Of a stretch of DNA of 40,908 nucleotides, positions 1 through 8,002 are shown one piece after another. The DNA lies in contig CAITJF010000203.1 of the NCBI GenBank assembly GCA_903892645.1, positions 1 through 40,908 on the forward strand, in the 5' to 3' direction. Numbering within the stretch: the first letter of the stretch is position 1; each line of letters begins with the position of its first letter. The stretch is from an uncultured Nitrosomonadales bacterium. Lineage in GTDB: Bacteria > Pseudomonadota > Gammaproteobacteria > Burkholderiales > Gallionellaceae. The notes beneath the pieces were generated by a model. The model was not told the origin of the DNA. It searched no databases and saw nothing but the letters and a program-made list of their open reading frames with translations. Made by a program: the position numbers and the translations under genes.

Positions 1-1525
1 CGGTCCCCATGAGCCCCGCCTGCAGCACCAATTGCGCCGCTTCCGGAATCGACATGAAATAGCGGTTAATCTCCGGGTGGGTGACGGTGATGGGCCCGCC
101 GCGCGCGATCTGCTCGCGGAATTTCGGGATCACGCTGCCGGTGCTGCCCAGCACATTGCCAAAGCGCACCATCACAAAGCGCGTACTCCCCTCTCCCGCT
201 TGCGGGAGAGGGGCCGGGGGAGAGGGTTGCTGCAACGCTTGGCATACCATCTCAGCCAATCGTTTGCTCGCACCCATTACATTGGTTGGGTTGACCGCCT
301 TATCGGTGGAGATCATTACGAACTTGCCAACCCCATGCTGTTGCGCCGCGCGTGCTACCGTCCAGGTTCCCAGCACATTATTGCGTACTGCCTGCCAGGC
401 ATTGTGCTGCTCCATGAGCGGCACATGCTTGTAGGCAGCCGCATGAAAATCCACTGCCGGGCGATACCTGCCCATCACCTCATCCAGCCGCGCTGCATCG
501 CGCACATCGCCGATCAAAAATTCGCATGCCAAATCGGGTTGATTCGTGCGCAGATCCTGCTCGATGGTGTACAGCGCAAATTCGCTTTGCTCGAACAACA
601 TGAGCATGCCCGGATTGAAACGGGCAATCTGGCGGCACAATTCGGAACCGATGGAACCCCCTGCGCCCGTCACCAGTATGGTCTTGCCGGTAATTAATTC
701 ATGCAGCCCGGCATCATCCAATGTCACCGGGTCACGCCCCAGCAAGTCATCCAGCTCCACGGCGCGCAATTGCGAGATGGCAACGTGTCCGCTCAGCAGG
801 TCATCAAACGAGGGCACCGTCAGCACCTTGATTCCAGCCTGGTTGCAGATTTCGATTGCGCGCCTGCGCACCCGGTGCGAGCCGGATGGCATGGCAATAA
901 TGGCCTGTGCTACATTCAACCTCTCCGCCCATTGCGGCAATTCGTCGAGCGTGCCCAGCACCTTGATGCCGTTCAACACACGTCCGCGCTTCTCGGGGTC
1001 GTCGTCCAGAAACCCGGCCAACCGCCAGTCGTGGCTGCGCGCCAGCTCTTTGGACAGGCTGACCGCTGCATCGCCCGCCCCCAGCACCAGCACCGGCTCC
1101 CCATGCAGCTTGAGGTTGCTGTATAAGCCTTGCTCCTTCCACAGGCGATACACGAAGCGGCTGCCACCCATGATGAGCAGCAACAGTATGGGATTGATGA
1201 CCAGCACAGAACGCGGCACCACGGCGCTGACGCGGAACATCCACAACACCACTGGAATGAGTGCGGCAGCCATCAACACGGCCAGAAAAATACGGCGCAA
1301 ATCGGTCACGCTGGCATAACGCCACAGCCCTTGATACAGGCCAAGGCGCCAGAAAATCACGCCTTGCAACGGCGCTACCCAAATCAGGGTGCGGATCATC
1401 TCGTCAATAAAATTGGGCGGCGGGTCAAAATTAAAACGCAACAGATAAGCGAAGCTCCAGGCAAATGCCGCGGCGGTTAAGTCGTGCAGCATCGCCAATA
1501 AGGTGCGTATATTTAACCTAGCCAT
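1..1525 (-). CDS. wbpM: WbpM/PglF-type UDP-GlcNAc 4,6-dehydratase, membrane-bound (3' end outside window)
   Basis: The frame is open from the ATG at 1525 to the window edge, giving 508 residues. Family members are about 620-665 residues, so the C-terminus is missing. The N-terminal ~125 residues hold four hydrophobic segments. A first Rossmann domain follows (VLVLGAG near residue 145), then the catalytic SDR domain with TGAGGSIGSE, ISTDKAVNPTNVMGASK and MVRFGNVLGS. The Met and Lys of VMGASK fit the Ser-Met-Lys triad known in WbpM, which replaces the usual Tyr. The family converts UDP-GlcNAc to UDP-4-keto-6-deoxy-GlcNAc at the inner membrane. The start overlaps the stop of the WecA/WbpL-like gene by 8 bases (ATGGCTAG). 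Residues 434-446 (PSPPAPLPQAGEG) are encoded by a palindromic repeat inserted in frame between the GASK helix and the TRFVMVRFGN strand. The family call is firm; the activity of this allele is inferred. Confidence 0.93.
   Translation of the reverse strand, partial: MARLNIRTLLAMLHDLTAAAFAWSFAYLLRFNFDPPPNFIDEMIRTLIWVAPLQGVIFWRLGLYQGLWRYASVTDLRRIFLAVLMAAALIPVVLWMFRVSAVVPRSVLVINPILLLLIMGGSRFVYRLWKEQGLYSNLKLHGEPVLVLGAGDAAVSLSKELARSHDWRLAGFLDDDPEKRGRVLNGIKVLGTLDELPQWAERLNVAQAIIAMPSGSHRVRRRAIEICNQAGIKVLTVPSFDDLLSGHVAISQLRAVELDDLLGRDPVTLDDAGLHELITGKTILVTGAGGSIGSELCRQIARFNPGMLMLFEQSEFALYTIEQDLRTNQPDLACEFLIGDVRDAARLDEVMGRYRPAVDFHAAAYKHVPLMEQHNAWQAVRNNVLGTWTVARAAQQHGVGKFVMISTDKAVNPTNVMGASKRLAEMVCQALQQPSPPAPLPQAGEGSTRFVMVRFGNVLGSTGSVIPKFREQIARGGPITVTHPEINRYFMSIPEAAQLVLQAGLMGT
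188..226. repeat. GC-rich palindromic dispersed-type repeat inside wbpM
   Basis: Two perfect 12-base arms (188-199 CCCCTCTCCCGC and 202-213 GCGGGAGAGGGG) flank a TT loop. A further partial arm (214-226, CCGGGGGAGAGGG) follows. This layout matches, from memory, a palindromic repeat found in many intergenic regions of beta- and gammaproteobacteria. Here it spans 39 bases, exactly 13 codons, and keeps the wbpM frame open. Copy number elsewhere in this genome cannot be judged from the window. Confidence 0.8.
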
Positions 1526-2498
1526 GCTGCCCTCGCTGAAATACTTGCCAACGCCAATCCAGAACCAGCATCAATAATGCATAGATACCGCTCCATAGCA
1601 GAAAAAGATACCACGGCCATTCAGTGGATTGGCGTATGCCCCAAATAGCGGATACCCCGGCCGCAAACATCAGCACATATTCCAGTAATGCAACGTTACG
1701 ATGCCCCCAGCCCATTTGCACCAAGCGTTGGTAATAATGCTCACGATGCGCCTCAGTAATCTTTGCACCGCACGCACTGCGTTTCAGCAAAGTAACACTG
1801 GCATCCGCCACAAACGGGGAAAACACCAACAGTGGGAACCACGCCGGCCAGTGTCCGTGTTGCCAGCCCCATAGCCCCATCGCGGCAGCCAGAAAGCCCA
1901 GCGGGATGGAGCCCGCATCCCCCATGAACACCTTGGCCGGATAGAAGTTGTAGTACAGAAACCCGAGTGCCGCAGCACCAATGGAAAAATTCAGCATAGC
2001 CTGTGCGTCATCACCGCGCATCAATGCCGCCACACCGTACATGGTGAAGCCGAAGAACGCCATTCCGCCAGCCAGGCCGTCCGACCCATCCATGAAGTTG
2101 TAAAGGTTAGTCATCCACACCACGCACAGTACTACGACCAAGGCCAGCATGACATTCTGTGCCGCCATGCCAGAACCGAACACTAGGACAGCGGCGGCAA
2201 TCACGTGCGCCAACAGCCGCTGGCGCACCGGCAGGCCGCGCATATCATCAAGCAAGGAAACCGCAAACAATGCCAGCAAAGGCAACACCACCCACCATGC
2301 CAATGACATCAGCATCAATACCCAGGCAGACAGCACACCTGCCATCAGCCCCATCCCGCCAATACGCGGGATTGGTGTGTCATGCAGCGAACGCTCATTG
2401 GGAACATCCTGAATCTCCCTGCCCACCTTGCTATACAGCAGGATGGTGGTCAACAGAATAGTAACTAGTGCAGCAATCAGCGGGGCGTAGTGTGTCAT
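1518..2498 (-). CDS. wbpL: WbpL/WecA-type polyprenyl-phosphate HexNAc-1-phosphate transferase
   Basis: This integral membrane protein of the MraY/WecA family has 326 residues and about ten hydrophobic segments. It transfers a HexNAc-1-phosphate from its UDP form to undecaprenyl phosphate and so starts the lipid-linked repeat unit. Visible family motifs are LLDDMRG (DD at 84-85), NFMDGSDG (134-141), FMGDAGS (191-197) and the HREHYYQRLV loop (251-260) typical of the WbpL branch. I chose the ATG at 2498 because it overlaps the upstream stop as ATGA; a GTG at 2519 would add seven residues. Placement between WbpV-like and WbpM-like genes suggests QuiNAc or a related 6-deoxy-HexNAc as first sugar. 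That sugar identity is inference from context. Confidence 0.92.
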   Translation of the reverse strand: MTHYAPLIAALVTILLTTILLYSKVGREIQDVPNERSLHDTPIPRIGGMGLMAGVLSAWVLMLMSLAWWVVLPLLALFAVSLLDDMRGLPVRQRLLAHVIAAAVLVFGSGMAAQNVMLALVVVLCVVWMTNLYNFMDGSDGLAGGMAFFGFTMYGVAALMRGDDAQAMLNFSIGAAALGFLYYNFYPAKVFMGDAGSIPLGFLAAAMGLWGWQHGHWPAWFPLLVFSPFVADASVTLLKRSACGAKITEAHREHYYQRLVQMGWGHRNVALLEYVLMFAAGVSAIWGIRQSTEWPWYLFLLWSGIYALLMLVLDWRWQVFQRGQHG

Positions 2499-3448
2499 GT
2501 ATGTTTGGTTCGGTACCACTCCGCCGTCGCCTGCAAACCTTGCAGCAGGGAATAAGGTGGCGCCCAGTTGAGATCGCGGCGTATTTTATCACCATCAACC
2601 TGCAACGAACCAAGCAAACGTTCCAGTTGTTGCGACTTTCCGGCCAGTTTTCCGGCTAACTGCAACAACGCGGGAGGGCAAGGAAACAAACGGGAAGGAA
2701 TGCCCATTGAGACCGCCAGCTGCCGCAACAAATCAGGTGTCGAAACATCCTCACCATCGCATACCAGATAGGTCTGCCCAACAGCCGCAGGATGGGTTGC
2801 ACAGGTTATTAATGCGTCCACCAGATTCCCCACATAAACCAGGCTGCGGCGATTATGTATGGAAGCGAATGGCAAGGGGATGCGCTGGGCAATCACGTCC
2901 AGCATGTGCACGAAGTTACCTCTCACACCGGGGCCATAGACTAGCGGAGGGCGTGCAATGACTACTTCCATGCCGGTTTCACTGGCTACCCGATACAAGG
3001 CCTGCTCGGCATACCACTTTGAAACGGCATAAGGATCTTGCGGAGCAGGTATATCGGCCCCGGAAAATTTCTGCCCCTCATGGGTTCTTTCACCATTGAC
3101 TTTGATTGAGCTCACATAGACAAACCGCTTTACCCCAGTACGAGCCGCCTGCCGCGCAAGCTTCATCGTACCGTGCAAATTGACCTTGAGAAACTCTGCT
3201 AACGGATCGGCAATATTGTCTTTCATCACATGCACACGCGCAGCGAGATGAATAACAACATCCATACCGCGTAGCGCGTCTACCCAGTCGGTTTCACCAT
3301 CTATTGCGCCAACGGTGCACGCCTCAACACCAGATAGTAATTTGCCGGAAGTTCGCATCGCCCCCCTTACTTGTAGGCCGCGCCGAATTGATTCGGTGAC
3401 TAATGCTTGCCCCACAAAACCACTGGCCCCGGTAACCAACAGGTTCAT
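2495..3448 (-). CDS. wbpV: WbpV/WreQ-like NAD(P)-dependent SDR, probable UDP-4-keto-6-deoxy-GlcNAc reductase
   Basis: This is a 317-residue extended SDR. It has an N-terminal NAD(P) motif GASGFVG (7-13), a Ser at 113-114 and a catalytic Tyr140-x3-Lys144 pair (DPYAVSK). In Pseudomonas and Rhizobium, relatives beside WbpM- and WbpL-type genes reduce the 4-keto-6-deoxy product of WbpM to UDP-QuiNAc. The same trio occurs here in the order SDR, WbpL-like, WbpM-like, which supports that role; a 4-epimerase remains possible. The ATG at 3448 overlaps the stop of the upstream glycosyltransferase (ATGA), and its own stop overlaps the wbpL start in the same way, so the three genes look translationally coupled. 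Confidence 0.85.
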   Translation of the reverse strand: MNLLVTGASGFVGQALVTESIRRGLQVRGAMRTSGKLLSGVEACTVGAIDGETDWVDALRGMDVVIHLAARVHVMKDNIADPLAEFLKVNLHGTMKLARQAARTGVKRFVYVSSIKVNGERTHEGQKFSGADIPAPQDPYAVSKWYAEQALYRVASETGMEVVIARPPLVYGPGVRGNFVHMLDVIAQRIPLPFASIHNRRSLVYVGNLVDALITCATHPAAVGQTYLVCDGEDVSTPDLLRQLAVSMGIPSRLFPCPPALLQLAGKLAGKSQQLERLLGSLQVDGDKIRRDLNWAPPYSLLQGLQATAEWYRTKHT

Positions 3449-4680
3449 GACAAATTGCCTAGTTTTTTACGGGTAGTGCGATTATCTAACGCACACCCCA
3501 AGTAGAGCTCCTTTAACGCCGCATACAGCCGATCTGCGGTAAAAAATTCATCTACTCTTGCCTTTGCACAGCTCCCCATTGTTTGACGCATTTGGGGATT
3601 TTCAACGAAGGCAAGCATGAGTTTTATCATCTCATCCAAATTGCCTGCGGAAAAGAGCATCCCGGTTTGTTTGTCCACAACCGAGTCTGTTAATCCGGGA
3701 ATACATGAACCGATTGTAGGAACACCCATTGCAGCCGCATCAATCACAATTGAGCCAAAGCCTTCGCGATAACTTGGAAGGCACAGGACATCGGTTATAG
3801 CCAAATACACCTCATGATTACTCACATGGCTAACATCAATTACATTAACGAACAGCTCTGGATTTGTTTTGTGTAGCCGCTCAATTTCTCCATCTTCGTC
3901 AGGACCGACAAACAACAATCTGGCGCCTTTGGAAGCAGCCGATACTGAAGAAAATGCCTTCAATACATCAACCGCCCCTTTGTCGCGTGTTTTTCTAGCA
4001 ATAAAGGCAAATACAAAATGCTCCTTACCAATCCCTAAATTGGCACGAAGTTGGTTTGCAGGCTCCGTAAGGCTCGACAAATTAAACCGCGTAACATCAA
4101 CTCCTGATAGAGATCCTTTGGATAAAACAGGCAATAGCTGTCCCGAGTTAGAAATTTTGTTGTCCAGCAGAAAAGCTGATTGCGAGAAGCTATCTGCTAA
4201 GCAAACGGTATTCAGTGAATTGATTAATCTGTCTAGCATGTAATAAAAATATCGCGCCAAACCCTCTCTCGCAACCCATGTTTGCCCAGTAAAAGTGTGG
4301 ATGCGAATGGGCACTCGGCAAATAACTCCTGCTAGGGCAGTCAGCAGACCTGCCTTGGGCATGATGGAATGGACAATATCTGGCTTATAAGAAAGAAAGA
4401 ATCTACACAGCGCGATTAACGCCAAACAGTCCGATATCAGGCTGGTTTTTCGATTAATGTCGATGTCTACAAACTTTACATTGGGGTAGGAGTCTTTGTT
4501 CTTTGACACGCCATGCCCAACCACACACACCTCAAAATCTGCTGGCATTCTTCTCAGTGTGTTATTTAAGTGCCAAGGCACGACATATGAGGCCGTAATT
4601 ACCCTAACTACTTTTAGCTTTGTGCCCATGCTTTTCTTGAGGGTGCCATCTAACTGAATTGATTCGCTGTTGTTATCCAC
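3445..4680 (-). CDS. Family 4 glycosyltransferase (GT-B)
   Basis: This predicted cytoplasmic retaining glycosyltransferase has up to 411 residues. The N-terminal half shows the acceptor-domain pattern (KVVRVIT, then KPDIVHSIMPKAG). The C-terminal half has the GT4 donor-binding signature EGFGSIVIDAAAMGVP, preceded by DVLCLPSY. It likely adds one sugar of the repeat unit; donor and acceptor cannot be read from sequence. The start is uncertain: a GTG at 4680 lies one base after the upstream TAA and suits reinitiation, while an ATG at 4629 removes 17 polar residues and begins right before the first strand. Its stop overlaps the wbpV-like start (ATGA). The gene is visibly more AT-rich than the wbpM region. 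Confidence 0.88.
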   Translation of the reverse strand: MDNNSESIQLDGTLKKSMGTKLKVVRVITASYVVPWHLNNTLRRMPADFEVCVVGHGVSKNKDSYPNVKFVDIDINRKTSLISDCLALIALCRFFLSYKPDIVHSIMPKAGLLTALAGVICRVPIRIHTFTGQTWVAREGLARYFYYMLDRLINSLNTVCLADSFSQSAFLLDNKISNSGQLLPVLSKGSLSGVDVTRFNLSSLTEPANQLRANLGIGKEHFVFAFIARKTRDKGAVDVLKAFSSVSAASKGARLLFVGPDEDGEIERLHKTNPELFVNVIDVSHVSNHEVYLAITDVLCLPSYREGFGSIVIDAAAMGVPTIGSCIPGLTDSVVDKQTGMLFSAGNLDEMIKLMLAFVENPQMRQTMGSCAKARVDEFFTADRLYAALKELYLGCALDNRTTRKKLGNLS

Positions 4681-4681
4681 A

Positions 4682-5635
4682 TTACGATTTGTTGCAACCG
4701 CTCTGCCAATAACCGACGAGATCGCTCAATCCATCTTCCATCGAAAGCGGATGCTGATATCCAAGCTCCTGCTCGATCTTATCATTCGAATAAATCACAC
4801 GGGTGGTTAGCGCGTCAATTCTAGTTTGCGTAAGTGGCATATCTGGAATGCGTCCAAACAACTTTACCAGTGCTCGTAGCGGCGGCTCCGGCAATCTGGT
4901 GCGCGGAACGTCGCGCCCCAGCAATTCGGCAATAATAGCGACGAAGCGCTCGATCGTGCAATGATCCGACAGGTTATAAACTTGCCCTGTGGCTTGAGGC
5001 ATATTGCCACACAGCACCAGCGCTTCAACCACGTTATCCACATGAATGTAATTCGCAGATGCGCCGGGCTTCCCAATGAAAAAAAACCATCCGCGCTGAA
5101 TCATGTAAATCAGGCTATAGAGCGATTGGTTGGGCATTTTCGCCCCATATACGATCGATGGCCGCAAAATCACATGCTGAAATGCACCGCTTGATGACGC
5201 TGCTTTAACCAAGGCATCTGATTTCACCTTTGTCACTTCATACATGCCGCGTGGGTTCAAACGGGTTCGCTCAGTGATTATCCCTTCGCGTTGTTGCCCG
5301 TACGCCCCTGTGCTGCTCAACTGAACCCAGCGCCCAATTCGACCCGTTGCAGCCTCAATCAAGCGGCGTGTACCAAGCACGTGCACTGCCTCCATACGTG
5401 ATACATCGCGTATTTCACCTGCACAGTGATACAGCACATCCACCCCATCCAACATTGACGATAGCTCATTAATTCCCACCGTCACTAAGTCACACTCATG
5501 TATCTCCACCAACAAAGATTGTTTGAATAGTGTCGAACTGCGCGTCAGTAGCCGAACCGTATCGCCTCGCTCGACAAGCCGTTCGACAAGCTTTCCCCCT
5601 ATAAACCCCGTCCCGCCTGTGACCGCCACTATCAT
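4682..5635 (-). CDS. NAD-dependent epimerase/dehydratase family (extended SDR), sugar substrate unknown
   Basis: The 317-residue protein begins with a clear NAD-binding motif (TGGTGFIGGK, residues 6-15). It has a Ser-Ser-Thr stretch near 107-109 and an active-site Tyr132-x3-Lys136 (MYEVTK), so the catalytic residues are complete. It is probably a nucleotide-sugar or lipid-linked-sugar epimerase, dehydratase or reductase acting in the cytoplasm. The gene lies between two glycosyltransferase genes, 47 bases after the GT2 stop and 1-2 bases before the GT4 gene. That fits a role in making or finishing a sugar for one of those transferases. I cannot assign the substrate. Confidence 0.82.
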   Translation of the reverse strand: MIVAVTGGTGFIGGKLVERLVERGDTVRLLTRSSTLFKQSLLVEIHECDLVTVGINELSSMLDGVDVLYHCAGEIRDVSRMEAVHVLGTRRLIEAATGRIGRWVQLSSTGAYGQQREGIITERTRLNPRGMYEVTKVKSDALVKAASSSGAFQHVILRPSIVYGAKMPNQSLYSLIYMIQRGWFFFIGKPGASANYIHVDNVVEALVLCGNMPQATGQVYNLSDHCTIERFVAIIAELLGRDVPRTRLPEPPLRALVKLFGRIPDMPLTQTRIDALTTRVIYSNDKIEQELGYQHPLSMEDGLSDLVGYWQSGCNKS

Positions 5636-5682
5636 ATCTGCAAGTCCACTAAATTCAGAACGTAAAGCTCAGAAGTACCCAC

Positions 5683-6597
5683 TCAAAATTTCGAGCCAAA
5701 AAATCGACGCGCAGGCCCATTACCCCAGAGGGCAGATGGAGCAGAGATAAGCCCGCGTAATACCATTTTTGCACCCGCAAGAACGGAGTTATTTCTCAGA
5801 GTGGCAATCCCTAATTTAATCTCGGCGATTGCAAGAGCACGACGGTTCAGTCGGCGCGCCTTCGTGCTCAATCGTAGCAAATTTACTGCTCGTTGGAATA
5901 ACACCAGTGCTTCACTGGCTACAAGGATTTGATTTTTTTTTGAACGCGTCATACTGGTTGCCAACACTCTTAAACGGCAAAGGTAGTCATCAATTATGGC
6001 AACTTTGGCACGCTGTGCTAGAGCAAGTATCAGACCAAAATCTTGTGCCCAGACAATGTCTGCAGGATACCCGCCCACCTCCTGCGCCAATTGGTGCCGA
6101 TACATGGCTGATGAATGGATGATCGGATTGGTCCAACCCAGACAATCCTGTAGCTCTTCCTGATTTGATGGGGGTTCGAATACGTCGAACACCCTGCCAT
6201 GCTTGTCGATGAGTTGCGCCCATGAGCCCACGAGAGCTACGTCAGGATGTTGATCCAGAAACTCCACTTGTCGCGCAAGGCGATCCGGCGATGAAATATC
6301 GTCTGCGTCCAGGACGGCAATGTAATCACCCCGTGCCTGATCAAAAGCAAAACGAAGCGCGGGAGTCCGGCCAATATTTTTTTCCAATGGAAATACTCGC
6401 ACCCTGGGATCAGAATACTCTTTCAGAACAGACATCGATTTATCCGTTGAGCCGTTCTCCACGGCAATCAATTCCCAGTTTAGAAATGTCTGGCCGATGA
6501 TGCTATCAATGGCGGCCCGTAGATAGGGCTCTGCGTTATAGATAGTCATCAACACTGATACACGCGGGGCTGCTGCGTGGTTAGCCTGCGATATCAT
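5683..6597 (-). CDS. Family 2 glycosyltransferase (GT-A)
   Basis: The 304-residue protein has the GT2 start SVLMTIYNAEPYL (about residues 14-26), ENGSTDKS (47-54) and the metal/nucleotide DxD-type motif LDADD (96-100). No strong transmembrane segment is visible, so it should act at the cytoplasmic face of the membrane. It starts with an ATG overlapping the stop of the CDP-sugar SDR by four bases (ATGA). This makes it a candidate transferase for the CDP-6-deoxyhexose made by the four genes just before it. That pairing is inferred from position only. Confidence 0.9.
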   Translation of the reverse strand: MISQANHAAAPRVSVLMTIYNAEPYLRAAIDSIIGQTFLNWELIAVENGSTDKSMSVLKEYSDPRVRVFPLEKNIGRTPALRFAFDQARGDYIAVLDADDISSPDRLARQVEFLDQHPDVALVGSWAQLIDKHGRVFDVFEPPSNQEELQDCLGWTNPIIHSSAMYRHQLAQEVGGYPADIVWAQDFGLILALAQRAKVAIIDDYLCRLRVLATSMTRSKKNQILVASEALVLFQRAVNLLRLSTKARRLNRRALAIAEIKLGIATLRNNSVLAGAKMVLRGLISAPSALWGNGPARRFFGSKF

Positions 6598-7556
6598 GCC
6601 TCGCTATGCCCCCATGCTTGCGCACAAACCAGAAGAGTCCTGTCAATTTCTTCATCCAGATTACTCTGCAGCATAAAGCCTGTTTTCTGAAGTTTTTCGG
6701 AGTGGTAGCTCAAGGAGTCAACCTGTTCGCCAACCCGTGGCTCAGGTCGTTCTATGCCGGGTAGATATCCCAGAGTCTGTTGGCAGCGCTGGGCAATCTT
6801 CTGCACCATATCCCATACTGAAAGCGAATTATTTCCACCGAGATTAAACAATCCGTCCCCACAGTCCTTCTGGCTTAGTCCAAGCAGATGCCTTACCGCT
6901 CGCCCGGTATCCGCCAGCGTGATGAAATCCCGCTGCTGCAGGCCACTGGAGCGCAAAACCAGTTTGCGGGTCTGTGCCGCCTGGCGGCAAAGGTCATTTA
7001 CGAGTAACGTCCAGCGATCAACATCAGGATGAGTTGGTGCGCCGAAGCCATTGGACAGCCGAACCACGACAGCACTAATTTTTTTATGGTCGTGTGCAGA
7101 CAGAACAAAATCCTCCGCAGCATGGTGGGTTATCGCGTAGGGGTGTATCGGCCTGGGCAGAGTTTGCTCGGTAATATTGCCCACCAGCGGCGCGCCATAA
7201 ACATGGGCCGTGGAGAAATAAATGAATTGTTTTACTCCAGCATCAATCGCTGCCTGCAATACATTGAGCGTTCCCAGCGTATTGACCAGCACCGCCCTGC
7301 CAGGGTCGGCAACACACTCATTCTCGTTCATCGCCGCCAGATGCACTACTGCTTGCACACCAGCCATTGCCGCTGGTAAAGATCCGGTCTCGAGCACATT
7401 CAAAACTGCCGATTCGGCTTGAGGCAGCCAACTCGGTGCGGCTTGCGCTTTACGACTACCCAGCCGCACCACCCATGCAGTGCTATTTGCCAGTTCGACC
7501 GCAATTCTCCCGCCCAGATAGCCAAACCCACCCGTAATCAAGACACGTTTGCTCAT
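6594..7556 (-). CDS. Extended SDR, probable CDP-4-keto-6-deoxyhexose reductase, with His in place of the active-site Lys
   Basis: The 320-residue protein has the NAD(P) motif ITGGFGYLGG (7-16) and FSTAHVYGA (114-122), so the Rossmann core and the Ser/Thr are present. At the active site the usual Tyr-x3-Lys reads Tyr140-Ala-Ile-Thr-His144, so the Lys is replaced by His. The gene sits directly after ddhA, ddhB and an RmlC-like epimerase with four-base ATGA overlaps on both sides. It is therefore the best candidate for the final C4 reduction of the CDP-4-keto-6-deoxy sugar. The reductase role is inferred; it could instead be a second epimerase or a non-classical family member. Confidence 0.8.
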   Translation of the reverse strand: MSKRVLITGGFGYLGGRIAVELANSTAWVVRLGSRKAQAAPSWLPQAESAVLNVLETGSLPAAMAGVQAVVHLAAMNENECVADPGRAVLVNTLGTLNVLQAAIDAGVKQFIYFSTAHVYGAPLVGNITEQTLPRPIHPYAITHHAAEDFVLSAHDHKKISAVVVRLSNGFGAPTHPDVDRWTLLVNDLCRQAAQTRKLVLRSSGLQQRDFITLADTGRAVRHLLGLSQKDCGDGLFNLGGNNSLSVWDMVQKIAQRCQQTLGYLPGIERPEPRVGEQVDSLSYHSEKLQKTGFMLQSNLDEEIDRTLLVCAQAWGHSEA

Positions 7557-8002
7557 CGGTGCTTAAGTGCCCAATCATATGGAATCGAAGGATCAAAAGG
7601 ATCTCTGCGGTCTATCTCATCGGGTGAATGGGAAATGGTGGCGCAGTTTGCAACGACAGCCGTCTCGCTTCCGATGCCCTTGAATCCGTTCCACACCATG
7701 GGCGGCACGGTTACCAGACAGTAATTGTCAGGCCCCATAAATATTTCCTGAATCTCGCCCCGGGTCGGACTCGCTGGCCGTTCGTCGTAGAGCACAAACT
7801 TGATATGCCCATGAGGCACGGCATAATTCAGCGTCATTTCCTTATGGATATGCCAGCCCTTGATGGCCCCGGGATAAACGCAGGAAAAATAAATCTCGCC
7901 GAACTGCTGAAAGGCTGGATCACCAACCTTGAGCATGTGCATCACCTTGCCGCGCTCATCGAGGAACTGGCGCAGCGGTGTAACTTTAACGCCTGCTATC
8001 AT
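7553..8002 (-). CDS. RmlC-like sugar 3,5-epimerase (cupin), acting on a CDP-4-keto-6-deoxyhexose
   Basis: The 149-residue protein is slightly shorter than classical RmlC (about 180). It keeps the catalytic-His region as GWHIHKE (His51, equivalent to the RGLHYQ motif) and the C-terminal DPFDPSIPYDW that matches RmlC's Asp-Pro..Ile-x-Trp end. The strand that carries Tyr residues in RmlC (YKxTxYY) reads NCATISHSPDE here, without Tyr. Four-base ATGA overlaps tie it to ddhB upstream and the SDR downstream. It probably epimerises C3 and/or C5 of the ddhB product. Which carbon is changed, and hence which sugar is made, cannot be told from sequence. Confidence 0.82.
   Translation of the reverse strand: MIAGVKVTPLRQFLDERGKVMHMLKVGDPAFQQFGEIYFSCVYPGAIKGWHIHKEMTLNYAVPHGHIKFVLYDERPASPTRGEIQEIFMGPDNYCLVTVPPMVWNGFKGIGSETAVVANCATISHSPDEIDRRDPFDPSIPYDWALKHR

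Noticed and set aside
546-1319. 257-residue plus-strand open frame
   Set aside because: It lies opposite the well-conserved wbpM frame and its sequence has no recognisable domain; it is an antisense shadow.
804-1382. 192-residue minus-strand open frame
   Set aside because: It is in a different frame from wbpM, which covers the same bases with clear motifs.
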